DNA of 64,000 nucleotides, taken from Onchocerca lupi. Taxonomy: Eukaryota > Nematoda > Chromadorea > Rhabditida > Onchocercidae. Position 1 is the first letter of the stretch. Every line of letters begins with the position of its first letter. The translations under genes were made by a program, and so were the position numbers. Below are positions 25,321 through 37,800 of the stretch, one piece after another. The notes beneath the pieces were generated by a model that searched no databases, was not told where the DNA came from, and was given only the letters and a program-made list of their open reading frames with translations. The DNA lies in the NCBI GenBank assembly GCA_028564675.1, contig JAOVVO010000076.1, positions 124,001-188,000 on the forward strand, given 5' to 3'.

Positions 25321-25443
25321 CTTTGTTAGCACAATGCATCTGGGCTTTTGTTAGCATAATGCCGCTTGCCCTTTGTAGCGAGATGCCGCTAACCCTTTGT
25401 TAGCAAGATGCCGCTAACCCTTTGTTAGCATGATGCCGATGGG
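25321..25443. repeat. 25-bp tandem repeat, about 5 copies
   Basis: Five consecutive 24-25-base units of the form CTTTGTTAGCAAGATGCCGC plus TAACC, with few differences. The unit is GC-richer than the surroundings and contains TTAGC/GCTAA inverted words, so each unit could form a small stem. Confidence 0.9.
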
Positions 25444-25978
25444 TTTATCTATTTTATGTAAATTAAGTTACAAAATCAAAAAAATGTTTAATCTGGAGAA
25501 ATGTTACTCCTTATTTGCATTTTAAGGAAAAATTCAATTTTTGATCTTCAGTTGTTCTGACAATTAATATGGATTACCGTGATAATGCAGCTATTTTATG
25601 TGAAATAGATGACTGATACCATTATATACCTTCGAATATTATTTTTTCACTTGCAAAAATCGCATGAAACAGAGACATTGTTAGAGGGAGAGGGAGAAAT
25701 GGGTAGTTACAGAAATTATTGCACTATTACCGTTTGATATATCACAAAGAAAAATTTCAATAGAAATTACTGTTTAAAATCTAATTTGTCTTTTTCATTA
25801 TCACAAATAAAAACGATTGCTAGTCTTTAAAAGAGAAAGGAATGAATTATTCCTAGAATATAATATGCTGAACTGTTAACTGAATACTTTCTTTTAGGTA
25901 GTTCATTATGAAATATCTACTTTTAGAATTCAATTATTTTTTCTAATTAAGATTGCACTACTGTTCCCTTTTCTTTAG

Positions 25979-26282
25979 AAATTCAAACAGTTTAAAGCAA
26001 GATCGAAGAAACTTTTGTGCGAAATTAAACAAAAGAACTGCCAAGTTCCGGTAAGCAATGCAGTAAACCCATCCTATCGTTTATGTTTTCCCCTCTTTTT
26101 TTGTTTTTTCAAATTTTATTAAATGTAGCATCTTATCATCTATTTTTCTTATAACGCAAACTGAGAAGCACACTTTTGAAAATTTGTCGCATGAGGAGAA
26201 ATTGACATCGAATATTACATTTCTGCCCGTACAGATTTGTTTAAAAATATCGACGTTGAGAAAATATCCGGAAAAATCGTAA
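25979..26282 (+). other. Orphan exon-like pair of an unrecognised gene
   Basis: 25979-26050 follows TTTCTTTAG, reads 24 codons (K-rich: KFKQFKARSKKLLCE...) and ends at a GTAAGC donor. 26166-26282 continues in phase, is open for 38 codons (FENLSHEEKLTSNITFLPV, KISTLRKYPEKS) and stops. The second acceptor (ACTGAG) is weak. The composition looks coding, but no start, further exon or homologue was identified. Confidence 0.25.
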
Positions 26283-27993
26283 CTTATTCTTGCAGATGGA
26301 AAAAAATAGTAAAATGCATTTGGTATTTTTGCGTATTTCCGGAATTCCTTAACTATTTCTGTTCTTTTTTTTTGATATCGTTGAATATGTTTTTATTTAA
26401 AAAAAAGAATGAATACTATGTGATTAGATTTTTTCGGGACTCTAAAATTGGACAGAATCCACTAATAACTGTTCACATGACTTTTATGAAATTCTATTAC
26501 CAAAAAGCAAAATTAAAAACTATATTATTAAAAGACAATGTAGTAAGCTAAATGCGTATATTACATTTAAAAATCTGCAAAAGACATTATTTAATTATTA
26601 GTACTGTTAATACATAAGAGTGATAAAAGTTTTTTCTAAATATTTTTCAAATAATTTGTTTCCTATTTACAGAATTTCAAACTTCTGATACAATACTAAA
26701 GAATGTATAATAATATATAGCAAGTAATTTAGAATGGATTGGCAAAAGACGATACATTACAGTGAATGACTGAATTAGGTAAATTGGTAAATGAACGTTA
26801 AAATGTGACCATGTATAAGAACGAGTAACAAAATTTGTATTTTTTTTTCCTTGCAGGTTATGAAAAACAAGAATAAAATGTGATAAAATGAAATGCTGCA
26901 GCTCCATACAGATATCATTCAAAAAAGAAAAAAAAAGAAAGAAAATACTATCAAATGATAAAAGGAAGCAGAAGCACTGTACAACATATTCTACCAGTTT
27001 TGAAATTTTATAATTCAATTATAAGCATTGGTAAACTAATAGTAATAAAGTGAATAGCGGTTATCATAAATCTCCATTGGAGGTTAGTATCTGACGTGTA
27101 GCTAAGCCACAGAGGAATACTGCAACATTGTTAAAAAAAATTTCATATTTCAATTATATTTCATTCTGAAGAATAAATATTATAGAAATAAGAAAAAGCT
27201 GATAATTTTTCGAAATCTTCAGATAGCAAAAAATTTCGAATAATGCATTTAAGTTTAAATTTAGAAATTTTATATAAATTAAGCAATTACAATTAACAGC
27301 CTACTAAGTAGTTCAATTATAGACAAGTATTACAATAAAATGAAAAAATGCTGATGTGAAAGTGTTTTATAATTTAAAAATTAAACTTTGAAGTAAATAA
27401 AAAAACAATGAATTGGTGTTTTTAAGTAGGTTCAAACAAGCCGCTATCATTTTTTTGTGTGCAAATGGTTTTATTTCTTCATTGCAACTTTGTGCAACAA
27501 GTTAAGTAATATAAAAAAAATATTTGTTGATGGAAGCAAAAATAACTTGAAGGAAATTCTGGAGAAATTACCGTGATCAGATGATAAAACACACATCAAA
27601 GATAGGGCTTGAAAGAACAATACGTTATTGCTAGCTGCATGATGAAACCAGAATAATTAAAATTATCTGGAAAAAGTCTGAAAACAATAAATGATGCTTC
27701 TTAGATTGCCCAAATTCAGATATGGGCATACTTAATCGGAATTTTATGATATATAATATTTTAAAGTTTTTTGGCTTTGTATTTTAATTATAAAGCCTAA
27801 ATAAAGATTAAGAATATGAAGTACTGGATTCCGAATAACAATGAATGAATGAGAGATGAAAAACAAAAGCATAAAAGAATGAAAAATCCACTTCAAATAT
27901 GCATAAAGTCAATGACAAGCAAATACTGAGATTCGATACCGACGCGCATACCTACTGTTTGAAAATAAAAATTCCTTGAGTTATTTCCACTGC

Positions 27994-30900
27994 TTACATG
28001 TGTACTGAAGCACTATATCGAACATGACTTGATGGCATATGCCACCTCGAAGGACGATACTGAAACGTTTATTTAAAGAAGTATGCCATAAAAAACAAGC
28101 GCTAAAAAAAATTAACATTCAAATAAAGCAAAAGATTTAAACAAGAAAATAATAGCAGCATCTTCTTATAATTAAATTGATCTTTCTGTAGCATAAAATA
28201 AGAACTACCACAAAAACATTTTTTTGCTGCCATTTTTCAGTTTATTTCTTCAAAAGAAAATGTTAGAATTTACCCTTATCAATAGTTGGCCCGATGGCGT
28301 ATGAGGATTGAAATATGCATATGAGGCCCAACTTGCCAAAAGTAAAACGCCAACCAAGGCAACAAATATCGACACAAATCCACTATTAGATCGACCTAAT
28401 ACATCTAGAAAATAGCATGATTTCATCACAAATTTTAGCAAGAGATGTGACTATATTAATTTATTCTCTAGACTTCCGCGAAAAAAAGAAAATAGCGAAT
28501 TGAAAACTACAAATAATTGAAACAAAATCACCTTGGCTATCTTTAGCTACTTCTGGAACCTTAATTTTCTTTTCACGATCCCATGCAACTACTTCATCCG
28601 GTTCTGACGGTGATGCTGTTACTCTTGCTTTTCCTGTAATTAAAACCGATTATTTCATTATTTCTGTTAAATGTTACAGTTCAGTTTAACTGATGATTTT
28701 GTGGCGCGAAAATGAGTATTCCTAAACTGTAATAAATTTGTATCTAGAATAAGCATTAAAACTGAGGTAAAAAATTGAAAGATGTCATAAAAGAGGAAAG
28801 AATCTCAATGGGCGAATTAACCAAAAATTGGGAATCCCATTTACTTTTATCTAATCAGCAATATAATGATTCTATGAAACCATTTCATTGTTAAGGAATA
28901 ATTAGAAGAAGCTGAAAAAAATTCGTGCACAATAATTTCAACGACACTGAAGGTGAATTTAATTCGATTATCATTTGTTTAAAAATACCAGATGCATCTT
29001 GAATATCGTCTTCATCATCGATTTCATTGAAATCTTCATCTGCACTGCAATAAGTCACCTTACCGTTATCTTTACAGTTTCCTTCAATCCAATGCTGTCG
29101 GCGTCTATGCAATCTAAAAATATATATTATTCCCCTTCAGAAATTTCGAACCAGAGATCTTCATATACGAAAAGAAATAAAGAAGCTTACCCAGCTTGGT
29201 CAGAGCAGAAAGGTCCCCCATGTTTTGCCTTCGAATGGCACCAAGAGCAGTTAAAATGTTTTAAAGTTGCATTGGAACATTCTTCACAGGTCTGATATTG
29301 TATGCATGCTGGAATATGAAGATTGTATTTACATGTTTCCTAAGAATATAAAATTTGGAAACAAAAATAGGGAGAAAATTGTTCTTACTTGGTTGAGCTT
29401 TCAATATGATGATCGTATTTGATGCAATCAATGATGGTTTCACTTCAATACGATGATATTCGTAAATAACTCGTTTTATTGATGCTGAAGGTGGTATAAA
29501 TTTAAGATATTTTAGAAAAAAAAAACATTTTTAACAATATTTTATAGTATTCAATTCAAGGAGCAAAAAGAAAAAAAGGAAAAACTTACGAGGCTGTGAA
29601 ATAGGTGCAAGAGGATTGTGCACACTGTGATGGAAAAGATAAGCATCACTCAATCCTACTTTCACTGGGTGATGTGAATCACTTATATTTGTTACAGGTA
29701 TTGGTATCTAAAATACCGCTTGAAGGAACCATTGAAATAAAGTAAAATACTTTATAAAACAGTAAAAGAGCCATAAAAAAGCAGGAATTTAGACACATAC
29801 TGCTCAAATTAGTCTAATTACTGTTTTCATGCCACTGATTACAACTGACAATTTAGTACTTATAGGAATATAAAAATGGATTCTTTCAATGCTTACATCT
29901 TTATAGACGAACCAGATATCTCCGTTCTTATGTAAAGATACTTGAAAAGTGAAAAAGCCATCTGAAAATAGGCACAATAATAACTCAACAGAATTTTACA
30001 ATGGAAATTTGAAGTTAAAATTTTTGAATATATTCACAAAAAATTTTAGAAAAGACATGTCGAGAAGACTGAAGAATACGCATATTTATAACACTTTCCA
30101 ATGAAATTTCTATCGATGACACAAACACGATCCATTTTATTCTTATCCCAGACTTCTAACTATTTTTCGTTTCCAATGTTAAATTTTCAAAACCAAATTT
30201 GCTAAGTGTGATATCTTATTCTTAAAAGATCTACAGAAACCATGCCTGAACGTTGTTCACGAAATTGTAAATTACGCCATTCTATGACAAATTTTTCACC
30301 ATCATCTGCGTACATAATTGTAGCATTTTCGCCGTGTGTATCAAAATTAGCCATAAGCGGTGCAATATATTGCGTAGCTGCTAACCAGCTATGCCACTGA
30401 TCACCAATGTAAGCAAAGCCTATGGTATATATAAATTTGCGTTCGTGTGTTATTATTTTGTTTTCAATTTACTCCAGACTTTGAGTTTTCAATTAAATAT
30501 AGAGGTATTAATACTCTTTTGCAAACATTATAGAACACTATTAGAACCTTAAATGCCATTTTAAATACTAAATGAAACAGATAATGTTACGAATCTATCA
30601 ATTTGAAATCAGAGCAGCAAATCATCTTTCAAGCATATTGCGAAAAAAATTTAAGAAGAAATATTTTGGAAAGAACTTCATAACTTACCACCAGTAGCGA
30701 TAGATAAATTTCTCATTCGGTAACCATAAAAAGGAAAATCGAACTGTATCTTAGCCGCCTAAAAGTTTTCTGAATTAAAAAAACTAATGGAAATAACGAA
30801 CTAAATATTCTGCCTTCGAATACTGTTATAACAAAGATAATGCAAATTGCATATACCTTCTAAATTTCATTTATGTAGATCATCTTATCATTTTTGCATC

Positions 30901-32093
30901 AAGAAAACTAAAAATTCTGTGATCAAGAAATCTTCGAACGGTTAATATTACGTACCACAGCTCTTCTATAACTATTTGAGAGTGATGAATGACTTTTATT
31001 ACCAACAGTTCCTGGCTTTTCTAACATTGCTAGTACATCAATGTAATAATCTTTCATTAGATCAGATCTGTTGACTTTGGTTTCCATTGTGTAATACTGA
31101 TGATCAATCTTAAAAAAACTATTTTTTAAAGATAAAAGAAATACAGTTCTACTTTTGAAAAGATCCCTTTGCAAAGCAAAAAATTTTAAATGATGCAATC
31201 AGCATGATCGCTTGCTTGCGTTGATGTGCAGATGATTGAGGTTAAATTGATGTTAAATTCAATGGGTAATAATTTAAACATCAAAGCAAACATCGTATCA
31301 CATGTATTTTTCCTTTGTATTATTCAATTATTCATTTTTTTCATTACTTCAAAAGAATGGAGTCATGCTGATAATCTTAAGAGAGATAATAATAATCGAT
31401 TAAACATAAAGTCAATATATGGTAAACTTAATTAGAATTCTTAGAATTAGATAAATGATTAATTGGGTAAAAATATTATACTGGGAGATAACACAGTATC
31501 TCATATCTTTTAAAAAATTTAAGTTTTAAAATTAAAGTGATATTTCAACAACATACCGAATCTTCTAACACCTCAACATCTTTTGGTAAACGAAATGCGC
31601 CCTCCTCGACATCATCGCTGGCATCATCAGTTTCTCTTTTATATCTTCTTTGTAACGGTAAGAAATTTGGTGAGTCAAAGTTATAACGAAATGACCCTGG
31701 ATTGGAATTTTTGTTTAAAATTTGCAATCTTAATAAAAAGTTGGAAATTCCAAATAATTAGAAATATCAAATAATCAGAAGGCATACCAAAGATGAAAAA
31801 CTATTTCAGAAATGAAAAGATGGGTAAAACAAAAAAAAAAAAAAAAAATGGAAACTGCAATAATTAAATGAATAATTATGCTAGGACTTTACTTGAAGAT
31901 ATCAATTTTTTTTTCATCTATTTCAATTTCATGTAAATGTATCGGACATTATTATAAATCTAAACTAATCTAAAATATTCTAAAAAAATGTACCTTCTCC
32001 TTCAACAGCAAATGAAAAATCAATAAAAATAAGAAGAAACAGTAAGAGATGTAACTTAAAATACATCATTTTCCAGAAAATATTTTGTTTCAT
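27994..32093 (-). CDS. Plexin domain-containing protein (PLXDC/TEM7-like)
   Basis: Thirteen exons: 32093-31994, 31696-31557, 31108-30956, 30758-30689, 30419-30252, 29961-29897, 29707-29590, 29484-29389, 29308-29191, 29113-28989, 28633-28532, 28404-28274 and 28059-27994; about 483 aa. Exon 1 is a signal peptide. Exon 3 begins DHQYYT, exons 4-7 give the nidogen-like region (FDFPFYGYRMRNLSIATGG, AATQYIAPLMANFD, HPVKVGLSDAYLFHH), exon 8 has IYEYHRIEV, and exons 9-10 the cysteine-rich PSI domain (CEECSNATLKHFNCSWC, RRRQHWIEGNC). Exon 11 is a polar stalk, exon 12 a single transmembrane helix and exon 13 the short tail with RPSRW, as in vertebrate PLXDC1/2. The protein should be a type I surface receptor; in vertebrates it is a PEDF receptor, but the ligand here is unknown. 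The exon 5 donor is uncertain: 30252 preserves the frame, while the stronger-looking site at 30241 does not. Confidence 0.92.
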
Positions 32094-32787
32094 CGTGCAA
32101 ACTGCTTCATGCAAATGCCTTCTGCGAATGACACACGTCAAGCATAACACGTACTATCTCTAAAAATTAACTGTCTGAATTTTTGAAAATATTTCTAAAA
32201 AGTAATGATCGAGAAATTATATATATATATACATATGTTATATAAATGATGCATAAATGTATTATACATTACTGATGCATATATAATGCATGTATTTTCA
32301 TAAAATAAAATGTTTCATAAAATTTTCATAAAATGCTTCGTAAATGGAGCATGCATGGCAAATTTACAAATGCATGCATATATCATTTAGTATCATTTTG
32401 AAAAGAAAGCTGCAATAATATATGACTCTCACATGTGATTATGGAAAAATAAGGCTTATTTCTATTTCATATTTCAACCGTATAAAATAAAGACAAGTTT
32501 TCAAGTTTTGAAAAATTTACTGGGGAAAAATAGAAAGTGATATTAATCTATTCGAGTGCTTCTAGCATCATCTTATATGAATTTCGATTATTTTTCATGT
32601 ATAAACGTTCCAACCGAATGATATCACTGATGTGGGCAAATCGCAAGTGAGGCATTTTTGCATGAACAAAGGTTAAAAAAGATTTACGAGAGAAATCATC
32701 TCAGGTAAATATTATATGACTGATAGGTCACTACATCAGCATTCCGCAAATATATCCAGTCATTTAAATTGTCATCATCCAGAACAC

Positions 32788-32799
32788 CACGTGACGTCA
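32788..32799. promoter_or_regulatory. Overlapping E-box and cAMP-response element
   Basis: CACGTGACGTCA contains a perfect palindromic E-box (CACGTG) overlapping a perfect CRE (TGACGTCA). It lies about 700 bases upstream of the PLXDC start and 125 bases upstream of a TATA box on the plus strand, in a locally GC-richer stretch. Binding by bHLH, bZIP or CREB factors is inference. Confidence 0.55.
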
Positions 32800-32913
32800 C
32801 GGAACCTACGCGGGAATACGTAATGGACTAAAAGAGCAAACGGATTGCACTTGAACGAGAAGACGAAATTAAAACTGAACAAAAAATGACGTTCTGGTCT
32901 AAAAATCGATGGG

Positions 32914-32921
32914 TATAAAAA
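32914..32921 (+). promoter_or_regulatory. TATA box (TATAAAAA) upstream of hairpin locus
   Basis: TATAAAAA followed by GAACGG in GC-richer DNA. Transcription from here would begin around 32945 and run into the long palindrome at 33131. It sits divergently from the PLXDC gene. No protein-coding frame follows on the plus strand. Confidence 0.4.
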
Positions 32922-33130
32922 GAACGGTTCGATATGAAAAACAAATGACCCATCCTCTTGTTTACCTATCTTACAACCACTTGCTTTATCAGTGTGAAAT
33001 CTTGAAATCGGATATGCGATCGATTTATAAAGATCAGAAGAAATAAGTAGGTAGGACGAATACGGTATTTTAGTGATACAATCATGTATAGAATAGAAGT
33101 TCAGTATTACGGTCGAAATAAGAGACAGTA

Positions 33131-33546
33131 CCGTGAAAATTTTTATTTTTGACGACTGACATAGGCGATAGTTGTTATGAAAGTTTTATTGATTGATTGA
33201 TGGGAGACTTATTCTTCGTCCACAGACGAAGGACAATTATCAGAGAATATCAAAATATATCGATCATTAGATTATTCTTCCTTTTGTCGCTCGAAGGAAT
33301 CGAATTAAAGAGTATTATTTATCTTTGAGTTTTGAATGATAGATTCTGTTTGTGACTCAAAGAATGGTACTTTTTGATTCGATCACTATGAGCGATAAAG
33401 AAAAAAAAAAACGAATAATCTAGTGATTGATATATTTGGATGATTTCTAATAATTGTCTTATAATATAGATGAAGAATAAATCCTCCATCAATCAATAAA
33501 ACCACCTATTGGTTGTGTCAATCGTCAAAAACAAAAATTTTTCCGA
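33131..33546. repeat. Long imperfect palindrome / foldback element (~415 bp)
   Basis: Almost the whole segment folds back on itself around a centre near 33340. Outer arms: AAAATTTTTATTTTTGACGA and TTTTATTGATTGATTGATGG on the left, with matching reverse complements at 33482-33545. Middle arms: AGATTATTC and TCGCTC near 33265-33295 pair with GAGCGA and GAATAATCT near 33390-33421. Inner arms: ATCTTTGAGT near 33325 pairs with ACTCAAAGAA near 33356. The arms have diverged by substitutions and small indels. The shape fits a foldback MITE or a hairpin-RNA locus. A partial relative is at 24272-24365. Confidence 0.75.
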
Positions 33547-33593
33547 CCAAAAATCGAATGATTCTATTGCACATTTTAACTGGTAAATAATCT

Positions 33594-33779
33594 TCAGCAT
33601 TTTGGGCAAAATACCTTGAAAAATACAGGTGTATGATCATTATTACTCTCCGTGAGCTGTATATTTTCAACAAAATGAGGAACAAAATTTCTCGATGATG
33701 CGATCGTGATGAAAGATGCAGGAAGAAGGATGAGTATGAAAAAATATAAGAACAAAGATGATAGGAACGATCCTTTCAT
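33594..33779 (-). CDS. Candidate small secreted peptide, unrecognised
   Basis: A 61-aa frame starts with a very good signal peptide (MKGSF followed by SLFLYFFILILLPASFI), then about 30 polar residues, and ends in VFCPKC and a stop. Alternatively an AAG|GTATTT donor at 33615 would splice the last residues away. It lies directly beside the long palindrome. I do not recognise the mature sequence and no second exon was found; it could equally be a chance hydrophobic frame in T-rich DNA. Confidence 0.3.
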   Translation of the reverse strand: MKGSFLSSLFLYFFILILLPASFITIASSRNFVPHFVENIQLTESNNDHTPVFFKVFCPKC

Positions 33780-34074
33780 GATCAAATTGAGGATGAAATT
33801 GCTGAGAGATATTGACAAAGTAAAAGCAAAAAAAAAAAAAAAAAAATCAGTGAAATGGAAATATCGATGATCTAATATCAACGAAGCAAATGATAGCAAG
33901 GAATCCAGTTTATCGAGAAATGAAGAAGATACTCATCCGAGAAATACTTACTATCATGAATTTCCTGAATCAACAAAACAGAAGAAATTCGACCGAAAAT
34001 TACCATAGTTTTCGCCAATATTTTCCATCTCCTAATGATAATCAATTTTGCGGCAGGTGTTTCGTATGGAATTG

Positions 34075-34105
34075 AAAGAAAGAAGGAAAGAAAGAAAGAA
34101 AGCGG
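34075..34105. repeat. GAAA/GGAAA microsatellite
   Basis: Consecutive GAAAGAAAGAAGGAAAGAAA-type units, a simple tetranucleotide repeat. Confidence 0.9.
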
Positions 34106-34558
34106 AAAATATTTCAATGGATTAAACTATTTAAAAATAAAAAAAGAAAAAAAAAAAGCTGAAAATTGATTGAAAACAAAGTGTTTGCTAATAATACATT
34201 GGCGTTGCTTCTTTTCTCTTGAATGATCAGCAGAGATCATTCTTGTTATGAAATAATTGAGTAATGTTTTGATAATTGATTAATATTTATTTATATTCTT
34301 ATGAGTAGGATAAACTGAAATCATTTTGACTGCATAAATGCACATTTACAATATACTATAGCATCGATAATGATATTTTTTTTTTGATTTTTGATAAAAA
34401 GATTGACTATTATGAATGGATTTTTTAAATGATTAGTTATTATGAATAGGTTTTTTTTTCTTCTTCTCAAGTAACAGTTGATGAGAATATCAAGTGATAA
34501 GTACAGTAGTTCTTGCAATGATTACAATATGCCGTGAAACAGTAGAGATCAATGATAT

Positions 34559-34850
34559 ACTTTTAGACATACAGTATGAATGTTTACAACTACACACAAT
34601 AAAAGTATTAACAAGTTAGTACAGTATGAACATGAACATTTATAATGATACAATATGAGTATCCTATATAAATTAGTAGAAATTTTTGTAAGTGAGCGTA
34701 GTATGAATGTTTTATAAGTGAATATAATATGAATTCTTATAATTGAGTACAATTTGATTATTTATAAATGAGTGCAATATGAATATTTATTAATAAGTAC
34801 AGTAGGAATATTCATGAGTACGGTAGAAGTATTTATAAATAATTGATATC
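34559..34850. repeat. Degenerate minisatellite with AGTAC-TATGAATATTTAT units
   Basis: A diverged unit of roughly 25-35 bases, of the form GAGTACAATATGAATATTTAT plus a short variable spacer, recurs about ten times with many substitutions. Reading frames through it are not protein-like. Confidence 0.55.
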
Positions 34851-37800
34851 TTTTTTAGGAATGTTTACAGGTTAATACAGTATTAGTAAAAGCGAATAAG
34901 TGCATAGTTGAAGTCATATATTTTTCTTATGATCATACGAGAATGAATGAATCTATTTGACATGCGTATAAATTGAAATTCTAGAAATGATTAAAGTGAT
35001 AAATAAATGATAAGTTAGTAAATCAGGATGTAAATAAATGAAAGCATTCGGGGGAAGAATTGAATGAGATAATTTCTAAGTGAATGAGAAATTTTTTTGT
35101 TAATTGAACAGAATTTTAATGAGAAAGAAATGGGATAAATTGGCAGTTGAAATTTTAGAAAAAGAATTGTTGAAAGTTTGATAGATATTTGAGAAAGAGA
35201 AGAAATGAAGAAAAGCAGCGCTATTTCTTCGGCAAAAATAATACGCCTGCTAACCGAAATCGATTTTATGCTTTTTCCAACCAAATATGCAAAAGTAGGA
35301 AAAATGAAGAAGAAGAAGGAGAAAGAGAAGAAGACGAAGCATTTTGATTTGTTTCTTACTTTTGCAAAGTTTGAAATATTATCGTCAATTGGACATATAT
35401 ATACATAAATATATTTATTATATGATTCATAATGATGCTTCTTCAATACAAACAGTTGTTTTCAAAAAGTTCAACATGAAAATGGAGTGTAAATCGATTG
35501 CTTTCATTTGATTTTTTTTTTTTAGGGTTTCTACATTTTTTTTTTCTTTTTTTTTTTTTATCTTGATAATCAAAATGGATTGAAATGGAAATGAATCAAA
35601 TTTATGAGAATTAAAATGATGTAAATTTAAATGATTTCATGTGGAAATTTAATCAAAATAGAATTAATAAGCATTTGAAATGTTTGATTTATGTATTGGA
35701 AAAGAAAAAGTTGGAATAATTATACACCATAAAATTGCAAAAATTCATTTATATTTTGAACAAATAAAATATCAAAAATCAATTCATTATTTGAAATTTG
35801 TCTATTGTCTAATAAAATTGCATTTCAATGATTGAAAAAGTTATTTCGCTTAACAAAAAACAACTTTTTCGATAGCATTCGAAAAACTTGCACAGCTTAT
35901 TTTGAATGACCTTTTCAATTTGCATTTCAATTCAATTGATGTGATAATTTGTTAAATGCATTTGAAATGAATCATTACTTATAATTTTGCATGCAATTTG
36001 CAGGTTTAATTGCTGAAAAATGTGAAATGCATCTTCCAGATTTATACAAATGCAAAATGACAATTTTGCATTTTTAGGAAAATTTTTATTAAGAAACTAT
36101 TTAATTTTTCTTGCAAATTCAACCAATTCAAATGTTTAATTTTCAATTCAATTCTTTTTTTTTTTTTTTATTCAATCTTTTTATCATAATTATTTATATA
36201 GATTGTAAAAAGCATAGCATAACTAGATGTTTATTTCCTCAATGAATTCATTACTTAGAAATGAAAAAAAAAAAAAAAAAGGATGTTGCAATCAAATAAA
36301 TTGAATTGAAATTAAGGAAAAAATTGATGAAATTTAATTCTGGCATTAAAAAAAAATTGTTCAAAAATTTGCCATTCTGAACAATTTTTTTCTTTTTTTT
36401 TAATTTTGAAATTTATTATCTTTTATTTGTTTTACATTCGTGTTTCATATTTGTTTTTTTATTCATATTTGCAAAATTAGCTTATTATTGACTACTATCC
36501 ATTTCTTGAATATTTCAAGTACATATTGATATTATTTATTAATTTTAATAATGAATAGAAATGAAATCTTTAATCCTAAAATTTAAATAAACTTTATTTT
36601 GTTGTATTCATTTGTACATACTTCTTTTTCATCTTCAAATTGATCTCAAAGATATCATTTTTTTTTTTTTTTTTCAAAATTTTCATCTTATTAACGTTGC
36701 AAAGTGAGCAAAAAAAAAAAGAAAAAAAAATATGCTCAGTAGAAAGTTCCCTTAAAGTTAAAGTAATTAATAGCGAACTTGTTCGATATTTCGTTTTTTT
36801 TTTTAAATATTTCGAGCAAAAGAAATTTCAAATGAAAATTATTCGAAATAACGAGCAATGTCTAAAAATTGTTAACATTGCTATTGATGTGTCTGCTTTT
36901 AAATAATTTATTATTTTGATTGGAAGCCTAGACTTTATTCTTCTTCTTTTCATCGCCACATCTGTTAATGTCATCATTTTCTTTTTTCTTTTTTTTTTTT
37001 TCCAAACTAAATAGTTTAAATATTTTAACATTTAAAAATTCATTTTTAAATTCTAATAATGTGAATAATTTGCATAAATATATGAATGAAATAAATTGAA
37101 TTATTTCTTAAATAAAAATAAGACCGACCATTCAAGCAAAAAAATAAAACTTAGGATATTAAGAAAAAATCAATTTATTTTTCTTGCTAAGCACCATTGA
37201 AAAAAAAAAGTAATTAATCAAATCATCAAATTTAGTAAAAACTGGAAAGATTGGTGAATGAGTGAAAAAGAGAATTTAATAAATTTCAAATTAAATAGAA
37301 ATTTGAAAATCAAAAATAAGAGAACGAAACACAAACACCTATTTGATATATCATTGAAATGGAAAAATAGAGAAAAAAGGAAAAAAAAAACGATTAAAAA
37401 TAGAAGAAAGTAGGATAAATATACGCAATTGCAAATAAATGACAATAAATTTGAAATTTCAAAATTAATCATTAAAGTGAAAAAACTGAAATCATTGAAC
37501 AAATATTCTTTTTTCTTTAAATAAATAGCTAATTTATGGAAGCGAAATGTAAGTTTTTAAATAATACTAGTTTTTATTTTTAGTTTTGAAAATGAATAAA
37601 TGAAATAAAGTTTTTTTTTTTGGTGGAAATAAAATTAATGTAAATGGAAAAATTAGTTTTAAATTTAAAAAAAAAAATAATTCTCAAAAAATTTTGCAGT
37701 ATAAAAAAAAAAAAAGAATAATAAATAATATAAAAAGCAATTTCATGTTGAAAATTCAACAATTCGATTTCATTTTAAAATTTCAACAATAAATTAATTT

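Noticed and set aside
35015..35446. 143-codon minus-strand ORF
   Set aside because: Dominated by F, I, S and K from AG/TC-rich low-complexity DNA; no splice or homology support.
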